A stretch of 23,129 nucleotides of DNA from CAIWXH01 sp964555675 (GTDB lineage: Bacteria; Chloroflexota; Chloroflexia; Chloroflexales; Chloroflexaceae): positions 1 to 23,129 of the forward strand of contig CAZKTU010000089.1 in NCBI GenBank assembly GCA_964555675.1, in the 5' to 3' direction. The position numbers were made by a program, and so were the translations under genes. This document shows, piece by piece, positions 16,028 to 23,076 of the stretch (position 1 is the stretch's first letter; each line of letters opens with the position of its first letter). Under the pieces are notes generated by a model. That model did no database searches. It worked only from the letters and a program-made list of their open reading frames with translations, and was not told the origin of the DNA.

Positions 16028-17527
16028 TTACGCCGGCGGCCTGTTGATCTCGTCGCGCTGAAGCTGGGCCTCGTGGTAGTACTTCAGCAGCTCGAGGGTG
16101 TCATTGAGGGTGCGGTCTTTGTCGCTGCGCTTGGCGGTGACATTATAGTCGGTGATCCGGCCGACTACGTCGCCGGGCCGCGGCACCTTGTTGAAGGTGA
16201 AGGCCCCGCCGCTGCCGGCCGTGGTCAGCACCACGTCGCCGTAGCCGAGGAAGTTGCTCAGGTAGGTCGTCTTCGACGAGACATTGTTGACCTGACTGAG
16301 GTTGGCCTCGCGGCGATCCTCCGGGCCGTAGGGCTTCTTCTCGATATCGATCACCTTGTCGCGGGTGAGGATGTACTGGTCGTTCCGATAGTCCTCGATC
16401 CGCCAGGCCGTCCAGCCGAGCCAGAACAGGATCACCGCGGCCACGCCCAACGTCGCCCAGAGGGGGTTGAGCGTGATCGTATTGGCGGCGATCACGATGA
16501 TCAGCAGGCCGCCGAGCAGCACCGCGAAGGGGGCGAGCAGCGAGAGCGCCAGGAAGATCCAGTGGCGACGCCAGACGAACTGGCCGGTCTCCTCGTTGAC
16601 CTCGGGGTTGGCCGGCACGATCTTGCGCAGCCAGCGCCAGCCCTCGCTCTGGCTCGACTTGAGCGACGCCTTGGCGCCCCCGCCCTTCAGGCCATAGACC
16701 CGCTCGCCCACCAGGCGACCGTAGTTCTGGTCGGTCATCGACTTGCGCAAGGCCTTCACCTGGCCCATAATCGCCGCCTGCATGGCCTTGGGGTCTTTGG
16801 CCGATTCGAAGACGATATTGCCGTTGAAGCGGGCCGACTTCACCTCGATCGTGCCGTAGCCGAGCCAGTGCTGGGGGTAGGTCTTGGTGGCCGCGCTGAC
16901 GTCCTGCACATCCTCGAGGAAGATCTGCTGTTGCACGCGCTGCTCGATCAGGCGCGGGATGATCACCTGGTCGTTATCATAGACGACCCGCTGGTTCGTC
17001 ACGATCAGCTCGTCGTTCAGCCAGTCGTAAACGTTGAAGAGGATCGCCCCCAGGCTGAGCACGGCCAGGAGGATCAGCACGATATTCACGAGGTCGAAGC
17101 CCTGGTCGGGGAACATGGCCAGGTCGACATAGAAGACCCGCCCGCCGTTGTAGCGGTAGAAGACCAGGTAGCCGAGCACGAAACAGACGAAGAGCAGCAC
17201 CCAGCGCGCCTGGCCGGTCTTCTTGGCCCGCACCCACAGGGTGAGCCAGAGCACCACCAGCAGCCCGATCGCCACCAGCAGCGCCCAGTTGAGCAGGTCG
17301 AGCCCGAGGGGCGCGCCCGCCTCGCTCACGAAGAAGCCGCCGCCGATGGCGCGATAGATCGCGAAGCCGCCGAAGATGAGCAGGGCCAGCCCGGGGATGA
17401 TCAGGCGGGCGAGCAGCACGATATAGTGCCGCCCCGTCACGTGGATAATCTTTTCCTGATTGCTCAGCTCGATGGCCGATTCGGCGTCCAGCTCGAGTTG
17501 CTTGCGGAACCAGTCGGAGAGCGACAT
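16028..17527 (-). CDS. Membrane protein with two TM+PH-domain (bPH/DUF304-like) units
   Basis: The 499-residue protein repeats one plan. Unit 1 has four helices (about 36-60, 79-99, 107-124, 147-166) and then a PH domain (168-262: NDELIVTNQRVVY...IPRLIEQRVQQQIFLEDVQDV...LGYGTIEV). Unit 2 has two helices (324-348, 354-376) and a PH domain (377-465: NDQYILTRDKVIDIEKK...LSQVNNVSSKTTYLSNFLGYGDVVLTTAG). Both units share the I/L-T-x-x-R/K-V and L-G-Y-G marks of bacterial PH domains. These soluble domains should lie in the cytoplasm at the membrane face. ATG 17527 with AGGAG at 17537-17541 is preferred over the TTG at 17557. It follows cmk by 30 bases. Function is unknown; family members are tied to envelope stress or membrane organisation. 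Confidence 0.85.
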   Translation of the reverse strand: MSLSDWFRKQLELDAESAIELSNQEKIIHVTGRHYIVLLARLIIPGLALLIFGGFAIYRAIGGGFFVSEAGAPLGLDLLNWALLVAIGLLVVLWLTLWVRAKKTGQARWVLLFVCFVLGYLVFYRYNGGRVFYVDLAMFPDQGFDLVNIVLILLAVLSLGAILFNVYDWLNDELIVTNQRVVYDNDQVIIPRLIEQRVQQQIFLEDVQDVSAATKTYPQHWLGYGTIEVKSARFNGNIVFESAKDPKAMQAAIMGQVKALRKSMTDQNYGRLVGERVYGLKGGGAKASLKSSQSEGWRWLRKIVPANPEVNEETGQFVWRRHWIFLALSLLAPFAVLLGGLLIIVIAANTITLNPLWATLGVAAVILFWLGWTAWRIEDYRNDQYILTRDKVIDIEKKPYGPEDRREANLSQVNNVSSKTTYLSNFLGYGDVVLTTAGSGGAFTFNKVPRPGDVVGRITDYNVTAKRSDKDRTLNDTLELLKYYHEAQLQRDEINRPPA

Positions 17528-17557
17528 AGGCAAGTGCTCCTGGGCCCTTGGCGGCAA

Positions 17558-18229
17558 TCAGACGGGCCGCGCCAGATACTGCATAATCCAGTCGACCTCG
17601 TCGTCGGGCGAGAGGCCGTCGGTCTGAAGGATCACTGCGTCTGCGGCGGGCCGCAAGACATGCTGGTCGAGGTCGTCGCGCCTGGCCAGATCCTCGCGCA
17701 CCTGCTCGACGGGGGGCGGGTTCGGCCTGCCGCTGATCTCGTCGGCCCGGCGTCGGGCCCGCTCGCTGAGCGAGGTCTCAAGGAAGATCTTGAGCTCGGC
17801 CTCGGGCATGACCACGGTGCCGATGTCGCGGCCCACCATGACCACCCGCCCGCGGCGCCCGATCTGCTGCTGCTGGCGCACCAGCTCGCGCCGCACCCCG
17901 GGGTAGCGGGCGACCAGCGAGACGTTGCGCTCGACCCCTGGCTCGCGGATGGCCCAGGTCACATCGGCGCCGTCGGCGAGCACCGTGTACTGGCGGCCAT
18001 CGGCCTGCTCGGGCGGGGTCACCTCGATGCGCACCTGGGCGGCCAGGCCCTCGACGCCGGCCTGCTCGCTCAGGTCGAGCCCGGCCCGCATCGCGCTCAG
18101 GGTCAGGGCGCGGTACATCACCCCGGTGTCAAAGTAGAGGTAGCCAAGGCGGGCGGCCAACAGGGCGCCCAGCGTGCTCTTGCCGGCCCCGGCGGGGCCG
18201 TCGATGGCGATGACTGAGGGGTGGTCCAT
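17558..18229 (-). CDS. cmk: Cytidylate kinase
   Basis: The 223-residue protein phosphorylates CMP and dCMP with ATP in pyrimidine nucleotide synthesis. The P-loop GPAGAGKS is at residues 11-18, after the family opening IAIDG. Also present are YFDTGVMYRALT (CMP-binding region), VGRDIGTVVMPEAELKIFLE and the LID-like RRADE. It is of normal family length. ATG 18229 is preferred because the promoter's -10 box at 18267-18272 covers the upstream GTG (18283) and ATG (18268). The RBS is weak. It heads a minus-strand run with the PH-domain membrane protein and the ABC-linked genes. Confidence 0.93.
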   Translation of the reverse strand: MDHPSVIAIDGPAGAGKSTLGALLAARLGYLYFDTGVMYRALTLSAMRAGLDLSEQAGVEGLAAQVRIEVTPPEQADGRQYTVLADGADVTWAIREPGVERNVSLVARYPGVRRELVRQQQQIGRRGRVVMVGRDIGTVVMPEAELKIFLETSLSERARRRADEISGRPNPPPVEQVREDLARRDDLDQHVLRPAADAVILQTDGLSPDDEVDWIMQYLARPV

Positions 18230-18266
18230 ATGCTCATAGCCGCCGTGCGGCGCATCAGTACGGCCC

Positions 18267-18296
18267 ATTCTAGCACGCGGCACGCCGGCCTGGCAA
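18267..18296 (-). promoter_or_regulatory. Sigma-70-type promoter of cmk
   Basis: On the - strand TTGCCA (18291-18296) and TAGAAT (18267-18272) are separated by 18 bases. Transcription should begin near 18260, about 31 bases before the ATG at 18229. The promoter lies just after the terminator of the upstream gene. Confidence 0.7.
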
Positions 18297-18317
18297 GCAG
18301 GAGCCCGAGAAAGAACG

Positions 18318-18341
18318 AGCCCCGCCTTGTGGAGCGGGGCT
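18318..18341 (-). terminator. Rho-independent terminator of the DUF4388 gene
   Basis: AGCCCCGC (18318-18325) and GCGGGGCT (18334-18341) form an eight-bp GC-rich stem with an eight-base loop. On the - strand it is followed by a T-rich stretch (CGTTCTTTCT), and it lies about 35 bases after the stop at 18377. Confidence 0.75.
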
Positions 18342-18350
18342 GTCTCGCGG

Positions 18351-18376
18351 AGGGTTCAGGGAGGGCTTGCGAGCAT
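18351..18376 (-). repeat. 3'-end repeat element, copy 2
   Basis: This copy matches the one at 7466-7508 but lacks its 16-base insert. On the - strand it begins right after the TAG of the DUF4388 gene, as copy 1 begins right after the TAA of the DUF3566 gene. Confidence 0.6.
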
Positions 18377-19138
18377 CTAGCTGCGCAGCAGCTTGAGAAT
18401 CAGCTCCTCGGAGGAGCTGCGGCTCTCGGCGGCGCGGGCGGGCTCGGCCTCGCCGCCGAGCCGCTGGGCGGCCGGGCCTCGGGCGCGGAGGCGGTCGAAG
18501 AGGCCGCCGGAGCTGTGGGCTGAGTCGCTGGGGATGCCGCTGGCGGCCCCCGGGTGCTGGTTGCGCAGATCGACCAGCCCGTCGACCGTCATCTGCACGA
18601 CGGCCTCGGCCACGTCGATCTCGGCCCAACTGATCCCCGCCGCGATCTGCCTCAGGCTGGCCTGCCCGTCGATCGCGGCCAGCACCGGGTGGTGGGCCGG
18701 CCCGACCCGTCGCAGGGCGGCCTCGCGGGCGAGCAGCAAGGTGGGGATCAGGTCGAGGTGCGGTACATAGGCGCGGATCAGCTTCCAGCGCGCGGCAATG
18801 CGCTCGGCGCCCTGCAGGTTGTGACCCAGCGAGCCCGAGAGCGTTTCGGCCTCGACCTGCATATTGCTGACAAAGGCGAAGGTCGCGCTGCTGAGCTCGA
18901 GCAGCTCGGCCAGGGCTTCGACCCCGTGCGAACGGCCGTGCTCGACGTGGTAGACCACGCCGTCGCGTACGTAGATGCGGCCCTGCTCGCTCGGCCCGTA
19001 GATATTCAGGACCCCGGTGACCGAGCTGTAGACGACCATTTCTACCAGTTCGCGCAGCGGAAATGTGTCGAGCGATCCTTCCAATTTCACCTTGATGCTC
19101 CCCGGCTGTGATGAAGTGTAGGTGTGGGCAGCGTACAT
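18377..19138 (-). CDS. DUF4388 domain protein
   Basis: The 253-residue protein opens with a DUF4388 region (about 15-105): KLEGSLDTFPLRELVEMV, then VTGVLNIY..GRIYVRDGVVYHVEHG and EALAELLELSSATFAFVS. This domain, found in bacterial signalling proteins, often marks gliding-, pilus- or GTPase-linked regulators. A middle helical region (about 115-200) resembles a winged-helix-like repeat (LAAIDGQASLRQIAAGI). A Ser/Ala/Arg-rich linker (about 205-240) and a Leu-rich end LILKLLRS follow. The start ATG 19138 is chosen because the promoter's -10 box (19149-19154) lies inside the longer GTG reading from 19165. It appears to be a single-gene unit with its own promoter and terminator. Confidence 0.8.
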   Translation of the reverse strand: MYAAHTYTSSQPGSIKVKLEGSLDTFPLRELVEMVVYSSVTGVLNIYGPSEQGRIYVRDGVVYHVEHGRSHGVEALAELLELSSATFAFVSNMQVEAETLSGSLGHNLQGAERIAARWKLIRAYVPHLDLIPTLLLAREAALRRVGPAHHPVLAAIDGQASLRQIAAGISWAEIDVAEAVVQMTVDGLVDLRNQHPGAASGIPSDSAHSSGGLFDRLRARGPAAQRLGGEAEPARAAESRSSSEELILKLLRS

Positions 19139-19148
19139 GGCGCACCTG

Positions 19149-19178
19149 ATCCTAGCACTTTTCACCCGCTTGGCGCAA
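19149..19178 (-). promoter_or_regulatory. Sigma-70-type promoter of the DUF4388 gene
   Basis: On the - strand TTGCGC (19173-19178) and TAGGAT (19149-19154) are 18 bases apart. The expected start, near 19142, is only a few bases from the ATG at 19138, so the mRNA would be nearly leaderless. Confidence 0.55.
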
Positions 19179-19326
19179 CATGACCCCGGTACCTATGCTT
19201 GATAGAGCTTTGGCGCACCTGTCTCAGGAGCGACGTACTCGACGCGGGGGTCGACTCGGGTATGGAAGGCGTCGGGACTTCATCATACTACACAAGGTTT
19301 TACTTTTCTGCAATCTATCGCTAGGA

Positions 19327-21204
19327 TTAAGGTGACAGTTTTTTTATGTGCAATAATAATGTAGCCGCGGGGTCTTCTGCGGGCAGCCCGACGAGCGCCA
19401 TCAGGCGCAGGGCATTTGTCGTGGTCGCCAGCCCTGGCCGTAGCACATAGTCGAAGCGCATCTCTGGCCCCTCGCGCCCCTCGACGAAGTGCTCGCTGAA
19501 GTGGGCCAGCCTGGCCCGATCGGCGAGCAGCGGCGCGTCGGCCAGGGCCAGGTCGTGGGTCGATACAGCCCCGATCGCTCCCAGGTCGCACAGATGGCGC
19601 ACGATACGGGCGGCCGCCACCAGCCGCTCGGCGCTATTGGTGCCGTGCAGAATCTCGTCCAGCAGAAAGCAGACCAGGGGCCCGCCCTCGGCCCGCGCTC
19701 GCTCGGCCCGGTCGACGATCTGCTTCAGCCGCCGCAGTTCGGCCATGAAGTACGAGACGCCCTGGGCCAATGAGTCCTGTACGCGCATGCTGGTCGCCAG
19801 CGTCACCGGCGGCAGGCTCAGGGCCGCGGCGCAGACGGGCCCGCCGGCCTGGGCCAGAGCGAGATTGACCCCGATCGCCCGCAGCAGGGTGCTCTTGCCC
19901 GACATATTCGAGCCTGTGATGAGCAAGAAGCTGCCCGGCGGGCCGAGCTCGACGTCGTTGACCACGCAGCTCGTCGGCGGCAGCAGTGGGTGGCCGAGGG
20001 CCTGCGCCGTGACCACGGGCCCTGCGCCCCCATCAACCCTGGCGAAGCTCCACCCCGGGTGGTCGTGGCGCAGGGCCGCCAGGGCACAGAGGGCTTCGAG
20101 CTCGCCGAGGGCGGCCAGCCAGGGGCCGACGCGCTCGCCGCTGCGGTGTCGCCAGGCCTCGGCCAGGGCCACGACGTGGAAGCTCCAGAGTAGCCCGAAC
20201 TGCAGGGCCGGGAAGAGCAGCGAGCGACTCAGCTCGGCCGCCGCGGCGATCAGACTGAGGCGCTCGAGACGCCTGTCGGCCCGCCCGGCGCCCTCGCCCA
20301 GGGCTGCCTGGAGCCGGCGCAACTCCTCGGCCTGCAGGGGCGCGGCGGCGGCGTGGCCGAACAGGGCCCCATAGGCCCCGAGCAGCTCGGCCCGGTCGTA
20401 GAGCTGGGCCATGGTCTCCTGGTTGCGCCAGCCGAAGAGGGCCGTCAGCAGCAGGTTGAGGATGAGCGGCGGGCCCCAGAGGGGCAGGGCGGTGAGCCCG
20501 GCCAGCTGGGCGCCCAGGCCGGCCAGCAGCAGCAGGGGCGAGAGGCGGCAGAGCCAGAGCAGGGCCGGCCGGCGTAGCAGCCAGGGCGCGCCCGCGGCCC
20601 AGGCGACAAAGCGCTCGTAGGGCCCCTGGCCCTCGCCGGCGCGCCCGGCCAGGTAGGCCAGCTCGTCGCGCAGGTCGAGCATGGGGGCGAGCTCGGCCAC
20701 GGCCCCTTGCCGGAGGACTACCGTGGCGGGGGATGCGGGGCGCAGCAGCCAGCTCTGCACGGTGGCCAGGCCGGCGGGCGAGCGGGCGGTGCCGAGGAGG
20801 TGCTGGAGCGAGGCGGGGCCGAGCAGGTCGAGGTCGTAGGCGGTCGCCTCCGCTTCGCCGTCGCCGGGCGGGGCGGCGGGCCGCCTGAGGGGCAGCTGGG
20901 CCCAGTCGCGGCTCAGGCGCAGCAGGCCCTCGCGGCTTTGCTCGGCGAGGGAGGCCAGGCGGTCGCGGCGGGCGGCGAGCCGGTTATGGTAGGCGACAAG
21001 GGCGAGGAAGGCGACGGCGAGGGCGGCGGCCAGCCAGAAGAGGGCCGGCAGGGCGCGCCACCAGCCCAGGCCCGCGGCGGCGAGGAAGGCGACACTGACG
21101 ATCAGGCGCCAGTTGGCGACGCTCGCCCAGCGGGCGGCGGCGGCGGCGCGCAGCGCGCCGAAGCGGGCCGCCCGCTCGGAGTAGATCTGTCCGGGGGTAG
21201 TCAC
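19327..21204 (-). CDS. Membrane-anchored MutS-like ATPase
   Basis: The 625-residue protein has two helices near the start (about 34-50, 52-73) and two more in the middle (about 213-238, 240-258). A MutS core-like segment (YDLDLLGPASLQHLLGTA...SWLLRPA, about 123-157) precedes the MutS ATPase domain. The P-loop GSNMSGKS is at 431-438, Walker B FLLDEILHGTNS follows, and the H-loop His sits in STHD. The mismatch-binding N-terminal domain of true MutS is absent. It is thus a MutS-superfamily ATPase held at the membrane, a form known in some Bacteroidota and Chloroflexota, with unproven function. It starts at GTG 21204, 33 bases after the CBS protein gene, and probably shares its transcript. The downstream 160 bases hold the DUF4388 promoter and a weak inverted repeat (19239-19254). 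Confidence 0.87.
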   Translation of the reverse strand: MTTPGQIYSERAARFGALRAAAAARWASVANWRLIVSVAFLAAAGLGWWRALPALFWLAAALAVAFLALVAYHNRLAARRDRLASLAEQSREGLLRLSRDWAQLPLRRPAAPPGDGEAEATAYDLDLLGPASLQHLLGTARSPAGLATVQSWLLRPASPATVVLRQGAVAELAPMLDLRDELAYLAGRAGEGQGPYERFVAWAAGAPWLLRRPALLWLCRLSPLLLLAGLGAQLAGLTALPLWGPPLILNLLLTALFGWRNQETMAQLYDRAELLGAYGALFGHAAAAPLQAEELRRLQAALGEGAGRADRRLERLSLIAAAAELSRSLLFPALQFGLLWSFHVVALAEAWRHRSGERVGPWLAALGELEALCALAALRHDHPGWSFARVDGGAGPVVTAQALGHPLLPPTSCVVNDVELGPPGSFLLITGSNMSGKSTLLRAIGVNLALAQAGGPVCAAALSLPPVTLATSMRVQDSLAQGVSYFMAELRRLKQIVDRAERARAEGGPLVCFLLDEILHGTNSAERLVAAARIVRHLCDLGAIGAVSTHDLALADAPLLADRARLAHFSEHFVEGREGPEMRFDYVLRPGLATTTNALRLMALVGLPAEDPAATLLLHIKKLSP

Positions 21205-21237
21205 CAGGGCAGTAGCGCCGCAGGGCGACGCCCGGCC

Positions 21238-21699
21238 TCACGGGGCCGGAGGAGCTGAGGGGCGCCCATAGGGCGGGATATCGTAGATATAGTTCTCAAG
21301 CTGCTCAATCATAAAACTCTTCTCGGCGATCACGTCGGCGACGACGTCGCGGATCGAGATCATACCCAGCAGGCGGCCCTCATCGAGCACGGGCAGATGG
21401 CGCACGTGCTTCTCGGTCATCAGGGCCATACACTCCTCGACCGTATTCTCGGGGCGCACATAGAGCACCCGCTCGGTCATCAGGTCGCGGACGCGCAGAC
21501 CCTCGGCGGGGCCGTGGGCCAGCTTGCGGGCGACGTCGCGCTCGGTCACGATGCCGAGCAGCCGCTCGCTGTCGACCACGAGCAGAGCGCCAATATCCTT
21601 GGTCGCCATCAGGCTCATGGCCTCGCCGACCGGCGCGTCGGGGGTGGTGGTCCAGATAGTGCCGCTTCGTTGGTGCAGCAGGCGCCGAACAGTCTTCAT
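21238..21699 (-). CDS. Two-CBS-domain protein
   Basis: The 153-residue protein is a tandem pair of CBS domains (about 10-62 and 70-125), with family marks VVDSERLLGIVTERDV and LPVLDEGRLLGMISIRDVV. A tail ENYIYDIPPYG follows. CBS pairs bind adenine nucleotides and act as energy sensors. The ATG at 21699 has AGGAGAG at 21708-21714; the long upstream extension in this frame runs through ctaA and is not real. It lies between ctaA and the MutS-like gene on the same strand, with no catalytic domain, so it may regulate a separate partner. Confidence 0.9.
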   Translation of the reverse strand: MKTVRRLLHQRSGTIWTTTPDAPVGEAMSLMATKDIGALLVVDSERLLGIVTERDVARKLAHGPAEGLRVRDLMTERVLYVRPENTVEECMALMTEKHVRHLPVLDEGRLLGMISIRDVVADVIAEKSFMIEQLENYIYDIPPYGRPSAPPAP

Positions 21700-21753
21700 G
21701 GCCGCAGCTCTCCTGGTGCCTATCGAGCTTCTCTTCCGGGGGGTAGTGCGGAC

Positions 21754-21759
21754 AGTATA
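21754..21759 (-). promoter_or_regulatory. Candidate -10 box for the CBS/MutS-like unit
   Basis: On the - strand TATACT lies just after the ctaA stop codon and 55 bases before the CBS gene's ATG. The -35 region is GC-rich and poor, so the unit could also be read from ctaA. Confidence 0.35.
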
Positions 21760-21767
21760 CCCGAATT

Positions 21768-22730
21768 CTAGGCGGCCGGGGCGGTCGTCGCGGCGGGCGC
21801 GCGGGCCCGCCCGGGGGCCGGCGCGGTGCGGGCCAGAGCCGTCGCGCTGAGCAGGACCAGACTGATCCAGACCAGGTCGGCCATCAGTAGGTGGACCAGC
21901 TGCATCCAGATCGGGGCCTTGAGGGTGATATTGAGGCCGCCGAGCAGGATCTGGGTGAAGAAGAGCCCCACCAGCGACCATGCGAAGCGGCGCGCGGCCG
22001 GGTCGGCGCGGCGGGCGGTGACGGCGCGGGCGAGGAACAGTGTGTAGAGGCCGACCAGGGTGCCGATGATCGGGTGGATGACCCGCATCTGCACCAGGGG
22101 GTGGGCTGCGGTGTTGATCGGCTGGCTGACCCCGCCGGGGATGGCGCCATGCTGGAGCAGCGTATCGCCCAGGGCGGTGATGGCGCCGCTGGCGCCGACC
22201 AGGGCCACGCCGAACAGGCCCAGGCCGAGCAGCCAGGGCAGGCGGCCCTGACCGCGCAGGCTGATCGGCGCGCCGCCCGAGGCCCACCAGGCCGTCAGGG
22301 TCAGGGCGCCCACCAGCAAGAAGGTGTTGACCAGGTGCAGGGCCATCATCAGGGCCCTGTTAGTCGAAGTGTTCATCGCCACGAGCTCGAAGAGCACCAG
22401 GGCCGCCCCGAGCAGGGCCTCGAGCAGCATGAAGACCATCACCGCCGTGGCGCCTCGGCGCACACTGTGGCCGGGGCCAAAGGCCCTGAAGGCCCAGATG
22501 AGCAGGGCGATCGCCCCGAGCAAGGCCAGGCCGCTGGTGGCCCGGTGGAAAAACTCGATCTGCTGCTCGACGCTGGCCGCGCGCGGGATGACCTGTCCGT
22601 CGCAGAGGGGCCAGTGGTCGCCGCAGCCGGCGCCCGAACCGCTGGCGCGCACGAAGGCGCCCCAGAGGATCACGAACAGGTTGTAGCCGAGGTTGGCCCA
22701 GGCGAAGGCGGCAAAGCGTGCGCGGGTCAC
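21768..22730 (-). CDS. ctaA: Heme A synthase (COX15/CtaA family)
   Basis: The 320-residue polytopic protein oxidises the C8 methyl of heme O to a formyl group, giving heme A for cytochrome oxidase. It shows the family's eight-helix plan and four heme-ligand histidines: His62 (EFFHRATSG), His132 (MALHLVN), His219 (RVIHPIIG) and His280 (QLVHLLMAD). The extracytoplasmic Cys pair, Cys36 and Cys43, in GSGAGCGDHWPLCDG matches the Cys-type enzyme of Bacillus. The start is GTG 22730. It lies upstream of the CBS gene (gap of 68 bases) and divergent from the rRNA promoter. No ctaB or oxidase genes are in view. Confidence 0.94.
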   Translation of the reverse strand: MTRARFAAFAWANLGYNLFVILWGAFVRASGSGAGCGDHWPLCDGQVIPRAASVEQQIEFFHRATSGLALLGAIALLIWAFRAFGPGHSVRRGATAVMVFMLLEALLGAALVLFELVAMNTSTNRALMMALHLVNTFLLVGALTLTAWWASGGAPISLRGQGRLPWLLGLGLFGVALVGASGAITALGDTLLQHGAIPGGVSQPINTAAHPLVQMRVIHPIIGTLVGLYTLFLARAVTARRADPAARRFAWSLVGLFFTQILLGGLNITLKAPIWMQLVHLLMADLVWISLVLLSATALARTAPAPGRARAPAATTAPAA

Positions 22731-22776
22731 GGCCGTTCACTTTCTAGGGGTGACGCCCGAGAGCGGATTTGCCGGA

Positions 22777-22785
22777 ACTATACCA
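22777..22785 (-). promoter_or_regulatory. Extended -10 promoter of ctaA
   Basis: On the - strand the motif reads TGGTATAGT: TG, one base, then TATAGT. The -35 region is poor, as expected for this promoter type. The start would lie near 22770, giving a leader of about 40 bases. Confidence 0.5.
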
Positions 22786-22822
22786 TATTGACCCGGGGTC
22801 CGGCAGCAGTCGTGAGCGCCGC

Positions 22823-22851
22823 TTGACAAGTACAGGGCAGTGGAGTATACT
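22823..22851 (+). promoter_or_regulatory. Ribosomal RNA operon promoter
   Basis: TTGACA (22823-22828) and TATACT (22846-22851) are 17 bases apart, the strongest promoter in the window. The start would be near 22857. It is about 220 bases before the 16S rRNA start and divergent from ctaA. Confidence 0.85.
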
Positions 22852-22856
22852 GCCGG

Positions 22857-22981
22857 ACGTTGCGGGCAGGGCGATGGTCTCACTCCCCCGGGAGGCAGAT
22901 CCGACACGAAGAAAACTGTGGGTTCGGACAAATGAAGTCCACCCCTCCCTAGGGTCACCAGTGGTGACGCTAGGTTTTTTT
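22857..22981 (+). ncRNA. Structured rRNA leader or small RNA candidate
   Basis: Between the promoter and a terminator-like hairpin lies about 120 bases with several inverted repeats. CTCC (22883-22886) faces GGAG (22891-22894). TCCGA (22900-22904) faces TCGGA (22924-22928), with an inner CAC/GTG. GGAC (22926-22929) faces GTCC (22937-22940) and overlaps the previous arm, so the two cannot form together. GGGAGG (22890-22895) could pair with CCTCCC (22944-22949), which reaches into the terminator's left arm. It resembles no RNA family I recognise. Confidence 0.4.
22948..22981 (+). terminator. Intrinsic terminator-like hairpin in the rRNA leader
   Basis: CCTAG (22948-22952) pairs with CTAGG (22970-22974) and GTCAC (22954-22958) with GTGAC (22964-22968). 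One G-G mismatch lies between the stems, and the loop is CAGTG. Seven T's (22975-22981) follow at once. This is a textbook intrinsic terminator, but it sits between the rRNA promoter and the 16S gene. Confidence 0.75.
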
Positions 22982-23002
22982 CACCCGCCTACCCGATGCA
23001 CC

Positions 23003-23008
23003 TTGACA
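23003..23008 (+). promoter_or_regulatory. Possible -35 box of a second rRNA promoter
   Basis: A perfect TTGACA follows the terminator-like hairpin. No good -10 box lies 16-18 bases on (the best is TTTCGT or TTCGTG), so a second promoter is uncertain. Confidence 0.3.
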
Positions 23009-23044
23009 ATCGAGTGTGGTTCGATTTCGTGCGGTCACCGTTCG

Positions 23045-23057
23045 TCGGCATTGCCGA
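23045..23057 (+). other. Small hairpin in the rRNA leader
   Basis: TCGGC and GCCGA pair around ATT, and TGTTCTAAG follows at 23066. The order of hairpin then TGYTCT-like box recalls the boxB-boxA antitermination signals of other rRNA leaders, but the match is partial and it sits very close to the 16S gene. Confidence 0.3.
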
Positions 23058-23076
23058 TGTGCGGATGTTCTAAGAT

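Noticed and set aside
13125..18217. Two plus-strand frames of 978 and 714 codons
   Set aside because: They run across several good minus-strand genes and their intergenic gaps, and are rich in Gln, Arg, His and Gly. They are frame shadows.
21700..22287. Upstream extension of the CBS protein by 196 codons
   Set aside because: It is out-of-frame translation of ctaA; the CBS start at 21699 has a good RBS.
22737..22958. 73-codon minus-strand frame across the ctaA-rRNA spacer
   Set aside because: It overlaps both promoters and has no RBS or family resemblance.
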